Shown here: piece by piece, positions 1-7,187 of the stretch
How positions within the stretch are numbered: position 1 is the stretch's first letter
Layout of the letters: the number at the start of each line of letters is the position of its first letter
NCBI GenBank assembly: GCA_031549885.1
Contig: JAVBPD010000123.1
Location: forward strand, 1 to 15,139
Direction of reading: 5' to 3'
From: WQUF01 sp031549885
GTDB taxonomy: Bacteria > Bacillota > Clostridia > Clostridiales > Clostridiaceae
DNA: 15,139 nt
Position numbers and translations under genes: made by a program
Notes under the pieces: generated by a model
What the model was told of the DNA's origin: nothing
Seen by the model: only the letters and a program-made list of their open reading frames with translations
Database searches by the model: none

Positions 1-141
1 GTAATAGAAACAGATTGCCCTTTTGAAGTGATTATGCATTGGTATGGAGGTCAGTTTTATTTAAATTATATGTTTGTTTTTTACCGTTTTCGGTAATTTT
101 TATTTTCCCTTTTTCGGTTAATTCTATTTTACCCTTTATAA
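1..141. other. Unassigned sequence upstream of the recombinase remnant
   Basis: This stretch shows no homology that I recognise to the missing N-terminal half of the recombinase in any forward frame. All three forward frames hit stops, and the frame that runs into the recombinase is closed by TAA at 139-141. Two weak alternatives remain. Plus frame 1 is open from the window edge to a stop at 94-96. On the minus strand an ATG at 163 opens a 43-codon frame ending at 32, which reads a twofold 8-residue repeat (GKIELTEK, GKIKITEN). That repeat is also visible as an imperfect 24-base direct repeat around 83-135. I cannot say whether either frame is real. Confidence 0.4.
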
Positions 142-1197
142 CAAGTCCTTGTACCGATGGCATATTGGCGTTCTAAGGGTATTGGCAGAGGCGGTAAGAA
201 AACTCAAGACAATCCTTATAAATGGAACAAATCTACCATCAGAGAAATGCTTCAGTTGTCGGAATATGTGGGCGATTTGACAAATTTCAAGACCTATTCA
301 AAATCGTATAAGAACAAGAAGCGATTTGAAAATCCGGTTGAAAATCAAAAGGTTTTCAAAGATAATCACGAGGCGATTATCGACCGGGAAACCTTTGAAT
401 TGGTTCAAAAAATCCGTGAAAACACAAAGCGCAGAAAACCTAAAACCGTGGATAAGAATATGTTTTGTGATTTGGTTTACTGTGCGGATTGCGGCAGCAA
501 GCTATGGTTTAATGTAAATCACCCAAACACTGACATCCATTATTTTAACTGCTCAAACTATAAGGGTAACAGAGGCACCTGCGGCGCTACTCATTATATT
601 CGTGCCGACTCGCTTGAGGAAGTAGTGAAGCTTGAACTCTCTAAAATGATGCAGTATTTGAAAGATGATGAAAAAACATTTATAGCTTTGCTTGCAAAAA
701 AGACCGCTAAAGATGCGGAAAATGAACGTAAAATAATTAATGCTAAATTGTCCACAGCTAAAAGTAGAAACAAGGTTGTATCAGATTTATATGAGAAAAC
801 TTACGAGGATAATGCTATCGGAAAAATCACAGATGAGCGTTTCATGCAGTTATCTCATAAGTATGATTTGGAGCAGTCAGAGCTTAAAATCCTCATCAGA
901 ACGCTGGAAAACGAATTATTGCAATTAGAGCAAACCGAGCTTTCAAAAGACAATTTTATTTCGGCTATACGACGATTCATGCAGATGGACAAGTTAACGC
1001 CCAATATTCTAAGGGAACTTATCGAGAAAATTGAGGTCTATCACATTGAAGGCGTTGGCAAAAACAGAACACAGCGAATTGTGATTCACTACAAATTTAT
1101 CGGTGTGTTGGAAATGCCACAGAAAATATCTGACGATTTCGTGACCTTAGAAGCGAGGCAAGGAGTAGCTGTTTCCTATCATGTGAAAGCGGGCTAA
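142..1197 (+). pseudogene. Large serine recombinase, N-terminally truncated remnant
   Basis: This is the C-terminal part of a large serine (resolvase/invertase-type) site-specific recombinase, the enzyme that integrates and excises phages and conjugative transposons. Counting from the ATG at 157, the recombinase DNA-binding domain comes first (about 1-95, with YKWNKSTIREML and a Y-V-G-D segment). A zinc ribbon follows, with C109 and C112 paired with C132 and C142, then a long coiled-coil segment (about 180-265), then a DUF4368-like tail ending in RQGVAVSYHVKAG. The catalytic resolvase domain with its active-site serine is absent. Family resemblance seems to start at about 142, directly after an in-frame TAA (139-141), and no ribosome binding site precedes 157, so I call it a broken gene. 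Its base composition is visibly less A+T-rich than the neighbours, which fits horizontal transfer. A frameshift or assembly junction near 140 is the alternative. Confidence 0.82.
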
Positions 1198-1210
1198 TCC
1201 AGAAATGGCA

Positions 1211-1237
1211 AATGAGCGACCATAAAGGCCGCTCATT
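1211..1237. repeat. Inverted repeat after the recombinase remnant
   Basis: AATGAGCG (1211-1218) is matched by CGCTCATT (1230-1237). Two more C-G pairs flank an ATAAA loop, separated from the main stem by a single A/C mismatch. The stem is strong, but neither side is followed by a T tract. It may be a leftover terminator of the mobile element or a structural end of it; the role is not clear. Confidence 0.55.
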
Positions 1238-1251
1238 ACATAAGAAATGTT

Positions 1252-1295
1252 GACAAAAGAAAATCGAGTGCTCACTTGGGTTATGAACACTCGAT
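1252..1295 (-). terminator. Rho-independent terminator of tRNA-Leu
   Basis: Read on the minus strand, ATCGAGTG and CACTCGAT (1295-1288 and 1270-1263) form an 8-bp stem, extended by three more pairs after one mismatch. It is followed at once by TTTCTTTT. It lies just beyond the 3' CCA of the tRNA gene, as expected for a monocistronic tRNA transcript. Confidence 0.8.
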
Positions 1296-1296
1296 A

Positions 1297-1379
1297 TGGT
1301 GCGATTGACGGGACTTGAACCCGTACGGTTACCCACACGCCCCTCAAACGTGCGCGTCTGCCAGTTCCGCCACAATCGC
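1297..1379 (-). tRNA. tRNA-Leu (anticodon GAG)
   Basis: The minus strand folds into a complete tRNA. The acceptor stem is GCGATTG paired with CAATCGC, with discriminator A and an encoded CCA. The D arm is GCG/CGC with a GG-containing loop. The anticodon stem is CACGT/GCGTG around loop TTGAGGG, giving anticodon GAG, which reads CUC and CUU leucine codons. A long variable arm follows, as in class II tRNAs, then a T arm ACGGG/CCCGT with loop TTCAAGT. The long variable arm and GAG anticodon both support leucine. The gene stands alone, between its own promoter and terminator, and borders the recombinase remnant. Confidence 0.95.
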
Positions 1380-1398
1380 ATATTATTTTAACAAATTT

Positions 1399-1427
1399 AT
1401 TATACTAGAAAAATATTATTTTTACAA
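1399..1427 (-). promoter_or_regulatory. Promoter of tRNA-Leu
   Basis: On the minus strand TATAAT (1404-1399) is a perfect -10 box. TTGTAA (1427-1422) lies exactly 17 bases upstream as a 4/6 -35 box. Transcription would start near 1392, about a dozen bases before the mature tRNA 5' end. Confidence 0.65.
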
Positions 1428-1492
1428 TATTTATTTTTACAAATATAAGTTTAATTAGTTTACGTTTTTGGTCGAAAAATTACTATTTAAAC

Positions 1493-1523
1493 TTAACAAA
1501 GTGTGTAAATTTTTCATAGTATA
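1493..1523 (+). promoter_or_regulatory. Possible sigma-K-type promoter of the thioester-domain gene
   Basis: TTAACA (1493-1498) ends in the ACA expected of a mother-cell sigma-K -35 element. After 16 bases comes CATAGTATA (1515-1523), matching the -10 pattern CATAnnnTA. The same region makes a poor sigma-A promoter, because TATAAA at 1520 would sit 21 bases from TTAACA. In DNA this A+T-rich a match can occur by chance, so the call rests partly on the encoded protein looking like a spore-surface protein. Confidence 0.4.
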
Positions 1524-1573
1524 AACTAATAGTGATGTATAGCTATTAATAATCATTTAGGGGTAAAATTTAT

Positions 1574-3376
1574 ATGAATAAAAATGATGAGTTTACAGAT
1601 AATTCAGATAAAAATCAATTATTTAGTGAAATGATTTCTAAATTAAATGAATTAACATTTAAAATAAGTGAAAGAACTTATGCAGGAAAAGTATATGATA
1701 GCAGCAACAAACCACATGATACTGAGCTTCATAAGGTAATATCATCAAATGAAGAAACATTTCATGCCTATTGCGCAGATATTACAAAATTAATAGATTA
1801 TAATGCCACATATAAAATCGCCACAAACCAAGAAATAGAAAGTTTATTTCCTATAGAATATTTAAAAAGGCTCAGATGGATAATTAATAACACCTATCCA
1901 TTGATTACAGACTTAGATTATTTTGATACAATTACAGGATCTTCAAATATTACAATTGCAGAAGTTGTAAGCGCTACATTAGCAGCTATATGGATGAATA
2001 CAAACAGCTTGATCTTTCAAATGGGAGGACAAGGCGCAGATAATAATTCAAATGTGATTTTTATGTATAACTATTTAATAAATGGTTGCACTCCAGGGCT
2101 TACTAGAGAAGATGTAATAAATATTGGAAACAATATAACATTAGAATTTGATTTATCAAATGTAGAACAAATTGCAATGAGAAATGAATATAAATATGGT
2201 CCAATTACATTAAAAGCTAGCAGCGTTTTAGCAAAAAATACAGAATATGAATTAAAAGAAGCAAATAATAAGGTAAAATTCTATGATGAAGGTGGTAATG
2301 AAATTACCCTTATAAAAGTAAATACCCCATTTTACATTGTGGCATCTAAATATAGCAATTTAAATAATTTAAAAATACTTGCATCAGGTAAAATAAAATA
2401 TGGTGCTGATTTTCATATATTAATGTGTGAAAATGGAAAAGAAGCATCTCAAAGTTGTGGTATATATGAAGATCTTATAAAGGATATTGAGGCTTTTGCA
2501 AATATATATCTTTCAAAATTAATAATAAGAAAAATTGGAAACAATGATTTATGCAATTTCTTGCCAAATGCTATACTAGAATTGCTGTCATTTGATAAAA
2601 AATCATACCAAATAGGTACAACTGATGAGGTAGGCATTATTTATTTTTACAATCTTTTACCTGGAAAATATTATATAAAAGAAATAAAAGCCCCAGATGG
2701 ATATATACCCATAGAAAGCCTTCTACAAGTGCTTGTAAAAAGCCCTTATACCATATTTAATGTAAACAATGATAAAAAAAGATGCAAGATAAAAATAAAA
2801 AAATATGATCGCAATAACCAAGACATAGCTTTAGAAGGAGCTAAGTTTAATGTTTATAAAGAAAAAAAATTAGTGGATTGTATTTATACAAATAAAAATG
2901 GCATTGGTTTTTCAATTCCTTTGCTTGATGGAGAATATAAAATAATAGAGATTAAATCTCCAGCTGGCTATAAAATTGATAGTGATCCAATTTATATAAA
3001 TTTAACTGCTGACGCAAATTGTAATGAGGATTGCAAAACGATTCATATTTGCAATAAAAAATATGAAGGTTGCAATAAAGGTGTAATAAAAATAATTAAA
3101 GTTGATTGTTGCGATATGAATTTATGTTTAGAGGGTGCAAAATTTCAAATCAGAAATCAAGATTGTGAACAAATAGAAATAATATCTACAGATTGCAGGG
3201 GAGAGGCGGTATCTAAAGAATTAGAATTTGGCTGCTATACAATAACTGAAATAATAGCTCCAGATGGATATGCTTTAGACAATGAAGCGATAATGGTTGA
3301 AGTAGATAGAAAAGAAGTTAAAATAGTTATAAGAAATGTTAAAAAACATCGCAAAACACGGAATGTATCCGAATAA
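1574..3376 (+). CDS. Thioester-domain protein with three SpaA/Cna-B-like domains, no secretion signal
   Basis: A 600-residue surface-adhesin-like protein. Residues about 40-210 resemble a thioester domain: HAYCADI with C67, a LRWIINNTYP segment (99-109), TLAAIW (135-140) where the family usually has TQxAIW, and Q199 shortly before YGP (208-210). C67 and Q199 are the likely thioester pair, by family logic. Three SpaA/Cna-B beta-sandwich domains follow (about 312-400, 403-495, 503-590). Each has the E-x-x-(A/S)P-x-GY signature (E370, E459, E559), and candidate isopeptide pairs are K320-N398, K410-N494 and K509-N588. Relatives are normally secreted and sortase-anchored, but this one starts MNKNDEF with no signal peptide and ends without LPXTG or a membrane segment. 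It has about 17 cysteines, many in the last two domains. Assembly on the spore surface from the mother-cell cytoplasm would explain this (inference). The start has AGGGG at 1559-1563. Confidence 0.82.
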   Translation: MNKNDEFTDNSDKNQLFSEMISKLNELTFKISERTYAGKVYDSSNKPHDTELHKVISSNEETFHAYCADITKLIDYNATYKIATNQEIESLFPIEYLKRLRWIINNTYPLITDLDYFDTITGSSNITIAEVVSATLAAIWMNTNSLIFQMGGQGADNNSNVIFMYNYLINGCTPGLTREDVINIGNNITLEFDLSNVEQIAMRNEYKYGPITLKASSVLAKNTEYELKEANNKVKFYDEGGNEITLIKVNTPFYIVASKYSNLNNLKILASGKIKYGADFHILMCENGKEASQSCGIYEDLIKDIEAFANIYLSKLIIRKIGNNDLCNFLPNAILELLSFDKKSYQIGTTDEVGIIYFYNLLPGKYYIKEIKAPDGYIPIESLLQVLVKSPYTIFNVNNDKKRCKIKIKKYDRNNQDIALEGAKFNVYKEKKLVDCIYTNKNGIGFSIPLLDGEYKIIEIKSPAGYKIDSDPIYINLTADANCNEDCKTIHICNKKYEGCNKGVIKIIKVDCCDMNLCLEGAKFQIRNQDCEQIEIISTDCRGEAVSKELEFGCYTITEIIAPDGYALDNEAIMVEVDRKEVKIVIRNVKKHRKTRNVSE

Positions 3377-3403
3377 AAAAAAGGTGGCAGTTTGTCACCT
3401 TTA
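3371..3403. terminator. Shared (bidirectional) terminator between convergent genes
   Basis: AAAGGTG (3380-3386) pairs with CACCTTT (3396-3402) around a 9-base loop. On the minus strand the stem is followed by a run of eight or more T, making a strong terminator for the lytic transglycosylase operon ending at 3406. On the plus strand the A tract precedes the stem and only TTT follows, so it may serve the thioester-domain gene less efficiently. Confidence 0.8.
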
Positions 3404-3405
3404 AA

Positions 3406-3999
3406 TTACCTATCATATAAAAAACGATATATTTTGTATGTAATATTTATTTTAGTTAAATAATTACTTGTCTCTTTAAATGGTATGTTGCTTAGATTCC
3501 TTCCATCATCAGAATATTCAGGATTGCTAAGCCAATTCTTTACATTTCCTCTTCCGCCATTATATGCAGCAAGCATTAAATTTACATCACCATGAAATTC
3601 TTCTGATAGATCGCTTAAATAAAAACATCCCATTTTAATATTAGTTTCTGTATCTACAAGCATATCGTCAGTGTAGCCAATTAGGCCCATTTTCTGTGAA
3701 ATCCATGTGCCTGTTTCAGGCATTATTTGCATAAGTCCAACTGCACCCTTATTTGAAATAGCAACTTCTTTAAAATTGCTTTCAACTTTTATAACAGAGT
3801 AGACTAAATGCTTATCTAAATTGTATTTCATAGCAAAGTAATCCACATAAGTGCTATATTTTTTAGGAAACATAGACTTTAACATAGAATATGAGGCTAT
3901 TGATGCTATGATACAAGCCATGACTACATATATAATTTTTTTAAGCCATAAAACTCTTTTAACCTTTTTTTTAGTAGCAATCATTACACTTCTCTCCAT
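3406..3999 (-). CDS. Membrane-anchored lytic transglycosylase (SLT domain)
   Basis: This enzyme cleaves the MurNAc-GlcNAc bond of peptidoglycan with 1,6-anhydro product formation, acting outside the cytoplasmic membrane. The protein is 197 residues from the chosen start. It has a basic N-terminus, one membrane-spanning signal anchor (about 19-41), then the soluble transglycosylase fold. The catalytic glutamate is E73 in KVESNF. GAVGLMQIMP (85-94) and AAYNGG (144-149) are the other hallmark motifs. The start is uncertain. A TTG at 4011 opens the frame, ATG at 3999 has GAGG six bases upstream, and ATG at 3984 has GGAG nine bases upstream. All three overlap the end of coaE, so the two genes are translationally coupled. 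This is the last gene of the operon, before a strong terminator. Confidence 0.9.
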   Translation of the reverse strand: MERSVMIATKKKVKRVLWLKKIIYVVMACIIASIASYSMLKSMFPKKYSTYVDYFAMKYNLDKHLVYSVIKVESNFKEVAISNKGAVGLMQIMPETGTWISQKMGLIGYTDDMLVDTETNIKMGCFYLSDLSEEFHGDVNLMLAAYNGGRGNVKNWLSNPEYSDDGRNLSNIPFKETSNYLTKINITYKIYRFLYDR

Positions 4000-4606
4000 A
4001 ACATTCCTCAATAATATTTATAATTTTTATCAAACTCTCCTTTGCATGATTTATAGTTGAATTATTTTTAATTATAAAATCAGCTAATTTAACTTTTTCG
4101 TCTTGGTCCATCTGAGATTTAATTATATTTTCAGCTTGATATTTTGAAATCTTATCTCTCATCATTAGTCTATTTAATTGTATATCTTTATCCACATAAA
4201 TTAATATACTATAATTCATTTTTTTGTGTAAATTATTCTCGAAAAGTGTAGGTGCATCTAAAAAGCAAATTTTATAGCCTAGGTTAAAAAATTCATCAAA
4301 TTTTATAAATATCTCTTTTATTATAAACGGTATTATAATATTTTCTAAATTTATCCTATCTTCTTTGCTAGAAAATATCCTGTTTCCAAGTTCTTTTCTC
4401 TTTAAGGTTTCTCCATTAAAAAATTCTTCACCAAAAGTATTCTTTATTTCATCTTTAATCTCTGGGTATTTTTCATGAACTTCCCTTGATATTATATCAG
4501 CATATATAACTTTATAACCTAATTCTTTTAAAAAGTCGCAAAGCATAGTTTTTCCGCTACCAGCTCCACCAGTAATGCCCACTTTTATAATATTATTTTG
4601 CATCAT
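3971..4606 (-). CDS. coaE: Dephospho-CoA kinase
   Basis: The enzyme phosphorylates the 3'-hydroxyl of dephospho-CoA with ATP, the last step of coenzyme A synthesis, in the cytoplasm. The 211-residue protein has the usual family length. The P-loop GITGGAGSGKT is at residues 10-20. Further family features are YADIISREV after the first helix, FLDAPTLFE in place of the common DIPLLFE, a lid-region RLMMRD, and the closing S-Q-M-D-Q/K-L-A-D pattern. The start is ATG 4606, with GGAG nine bases upstream; an ATG at 4636 lies deep inside polA and lacks such a site. The gene overlaps the end of polA by 14 bases, and its own end overlaps the transglycosylase start, showing tight coupling. The C-terminus carries three cysteines (ECYGEKCNDCY), of unknown meaning. 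Confidence 0.95.
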   Translation of the reverse strand: MMQNNIIKVGITGGAGSGKTMLCDFLKELGYKVIYADIISREVHEKYPEIKDEIKNTFGEEFFNGETLKRKELGNRIFSSKEDRINLENIIIPFIIKEIFIKFDEFFNLGYKICFLDAPTLFENNLHKKMNYSILIYVDKDIQLNRLMMRDKISKYQAENIIKSQMDQDEKVKLADFIIKNNSTINHAKESLIKIINIIEECYGEKCNDCY

Positions 4607-7178
4607 ACCAATTTTCTCCGCTTGATATATGCACATTAAGGGGAACGCTTAGAGAAACTGCGTTTTCCATTTCAAATTTTACTAAACTTGAGACTTTTTC
4701 AAGTTCATCTTTAAACACATTTAAAATTAATTCATCATGCACTTGGAGCAATATGTAGCTTTTTAAATTATTTTCCATTAGCTTATTATAGACTTTTACC
4801 ATAGCGATTTTTATAATATCTGCTGCAGTGCCTTGAATAGGGGAATTCATTGCAAGCCTTTCTCCAAAAGCTTTTATTATTTTATTTGTGTTTTTTATTT
4901 CAGGAATATATCTAATTCTATTAAAGAGCGTTTTAACAAACCCATCATTTTTAGCTTGCTTTATGCAATTATCTAGATATTGTTTTATATTAGGATATTT
5001 ATTAAAATAGGAATCAATATATTCTTTAGCTTGTTTTTTTGTTATACCTAAATTTTCAGAAAGAGCAAAATCAGAAATTCCATATATTATTCCAAAATTA
5101 ACAGCCTTTGCATTATTTCTATCCCTTTCAGATATATCTTCTAAAGGTACATTTAACACTTCAGATGCAGTATTTCTATGTATGTCTACATTTTCATTGT
5201 ATGCTTTTATCATTTTTTCATCATTAGAAATATGTGCAAGCACTCTTAATTCAATTTGAGAATAATCAGCAGATAATATTAAACAACCATCATCAGCTTC
5301 AAAAAATTTTCTCAATTCCTTTCCTTGCTCATTTTTAATAGGAATATTTTGAAGATTAGGTTCAGTGCTTGAAAGGCGCCCTGTTGCTGTTACTGTTTGA
5401 TTAAATGATGTATGAATTCTTCCATTTTCATCAATCAAATGTTTAAATCCTTCAATATATGTAGAGTGTAATTTTGTTATTCCTCTATAATATATGATTT
5501 TTTCAATAACTTCATGTTTACCTTTTAATGCATCTAAAACTTCAGCATTTGTTGAGTATCCTGTTTTAGTTTTTTTAATAACTGGCAAATCCAGCTTTTC
5601 AAATAAAACTTTCCCTAATTGTTTTGGCGATGCAATGTTGAACTTTTCATCGCATAATTTATATATTTTGCTTTCAGTGTTTTTAATATCCTCACTTAAT
5701 ACATTTCCCATGATCTCTAGCTGCTCTTTGTTAATTTTAAATCCACAAACCTCCATGTTGCTTAATATCTTTGTAATAGGTTGCTCTATGTCGTATAAAA
5801 GGTAGTCTAAATTAAATTCATTAAATCTTGTATTTATAAAATCATAGATATTTTCCATATAATATGTGGAATGGATTAGAAAATTAAATTCATCTTCGCT
5901 ATTTATATTAAAACCTCGTAATTTAATTAAGCTTTCTAGGCTTTCTTCACCTCTATTTGGGTCAAGTAAATAATTTGCAATCTTAATATCAAATTTTACC
6001 TTTTCTAACTTTAAGTTTTTAAAATTAAAAAAACTATATAAAGGCTTTGCATCAAAAACAATGAGGTTATTATTGATACCATTTAGTAAATTACAGAATT
6101 CCTTTGGAAAATCGCAGGAAGAATTATCTACATCTATATAAAATAATTCATCTTGTATTTTAAGAACAAAGTATTTAATGGAAATATCAGAATGGTACTC
6201 ATTATATTTAAAATTATAGTTTAAAAAAACATTTAAATCTTTATTTATTAAATGGTCAATATCTTTTAAATCCTTAATTTCAGAAGCTTCAATATTTAAT
6301 TTAACATCTTCAGAATCTTCTTTTATTAATTTATCCGCTAAATTTTTAAGCTCTAACTTTAAAAGGTAATCTTTTAACTCTATGTAATTAGGTTCTTCAT
6401 TAGAAAATAAATTTAATTCATCATAGTTAAAATCAATATCCCTATAAATTGTAGCAAGTTTTTTGCTTAAAAAGGCACTTTCCATTCCATTTATGAGATT
6501 TTCTTTCATCTTTCCTTCAGGGAAATTTTCTAAATTTTCATATAAAGCTTCTATAGATTTATATTCTGTAATTAATTTATATGCAGTTTTTTGACCAATG
6601 CCAGAAACTCCAGGAATATTATCAGATTGATCTCCCATGAGAGCTTTTACATCAATTAGTTCAAAGGGAGTAACTCCAAAGGTATTTATAATAGCAGCTT
6701 CATTGTATATATCCCTTTCAGCTACGCCTTTTTTAGAAATCATTATTTTAGTGTTTTTAGATGCAAGCTGCAATTCATCTTTATCTCCAGTTATAACCAT
6801 TATGTCATATTCAGCATCAAATTTTTTAGTTAAAGTTCCAATTATATCATCAGCCTCAAAACCTTCAATTTCAACAACAGGAATTTTCATAAGATTTAAA
6901 ATTTTTTTAATATGGGGAAATTGCACCCTTAATTCATCAAGCATGCCCTTTCTATTTGCTTTATAATCTTTGTACTCTTCATTTCTAAAAGTGTTTTTGC
7001 TTTTATCAAATGTAGCAATTATATGAGGATCATTAAATTCTTCTTTAAGCTTTAAAAAGATATTTAAAAATCCAACTAAAGCATTTGTATTAAGCCCATC
7101 CATTGTAGTCATTCTTGGAAGTGCAAAAAAAGCTTTGTTCATCAAGCTATTGCTATCTAAAATCAATAATTTTTCCAT
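4593..7178 (-). CDS. polA: DNA polymerase I
   Basis: This polymerase fills gaps, removes RNA primers and takes part in excision repair. The 861 residues form three parts. The N-terminal 5'-3' flap nuclease (1 to about 290) shows D8, EADD (108-111), TGDKDE (130-135) and GDQSDNIPG (182-190). The middle 3'-5' exonuclease-like domain (about 300-480) has lost the DxE metal-binding motif and is probably inactive in proofreading, as in Bacillus Pol I. The C-terminal polymerase domain has motif A DYSQIELR (638-645), motif B RNNAKAVNFGIIYG (687-700) and motif C VHDE (813-816). The start ATG has AGGAG upstream, and this site overlaps the stop codon of the preceding NamZ-like gene nine bases away. The 3' end overlaps coaE. 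Confidence 0.97.
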   Translation of the reverse strand: MEKLLILDSNSLMNKAFFALPRMTTMDGLNTNALVGFLNIFLKLKEEFNDPHIIATFDKSKNTFRNEEYKDYKANRKGMLDELRVQFPHIKKILNLMKIPVVEIEGFEADDIIGTLTKKFDAEYDIMVITGDKDELQLASKNTKIMISKKGVAERDIYNEAAIINTFGVTPFELIDVKALMGDQSDNIPGVSGIGQKTAYKLITEYKSIEALYENLENFPEGKMKENLINGMESAFLSKKLATIYRDIDFNYDELNLFSNEEPNYIELKDYLLKLELKNLADKLIKEDSEDVKLNIEASEIKDLKDIDHLINKDLNVFLNYNFKYNEYHSDISIKYFVLKIQDELFYIDVDNSSCDFPKEFCNLLNGINNNLIVFDAKPLYSFFNFKNLKLEKVKFDIKIANYLLDPNRGEESLESLIKLRGFNINSEDEFNFLIHSTYYMENIYDFINTRFNEFNLDYLLYDIEQPITKILSNMEVCGFKINKEQLEIMGNVLSEDIKNTESKIYKLCDEKFNIASPKQLGKVLFEKLDLPVIKKTKTGYSTNAEVLDALKGKHEVIEKIIYYRGITKLHSTYIEGFKHLIDENGRIHTSFNQTVTATGRLSSTEPNLQNIPIKNEQGKELRKFFEADDGCLILSADYSQIELRVLAHISNDEKMIKAYNENVDIHRNTASEVLNVPLEDISERDRNNAKAVNFGIIYGISDFALSENLGITKKQAKEYIDSYFNKYPNIKQYLDNCIKQAKNDGFVKTLFNRIRYIPEIKNTNKIIKAFGERLAMNSPIQGTAADIIKIAMVKVYNKLMENNLKSYILLQVHDELILNVFKDELEKVSSLVKFEMENAVSLSVPLNVHISSGENWYDAK

Positions 7179-7187
7179 TTTATTCTC

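Noticed and set aside
83..135. Short direct repeat as a CRISPR array
   Set aside because: Only two imperfect copies with no spacers; no cas genes in the window.
1097..1381. Minus-strand reading frames over the recombinase end and tRNA
   Set aside because: They run through a complete tRNA gene and its terminator, so they cannot be real proteins.
4607..4636. Longer coaE start at 4636
   Set aside because: It would add ten residues not expected before the P-loop strand, and it lacks a ribosome binding site; ATG 4606 has GGAG.
5494..5805. Plus-strand open frames inside polA (also 6637-6966)
   Set aside because: They are antisense shadows of conserved polymerase and flap-nuclease coding sequence, with no ribosome binding sites.
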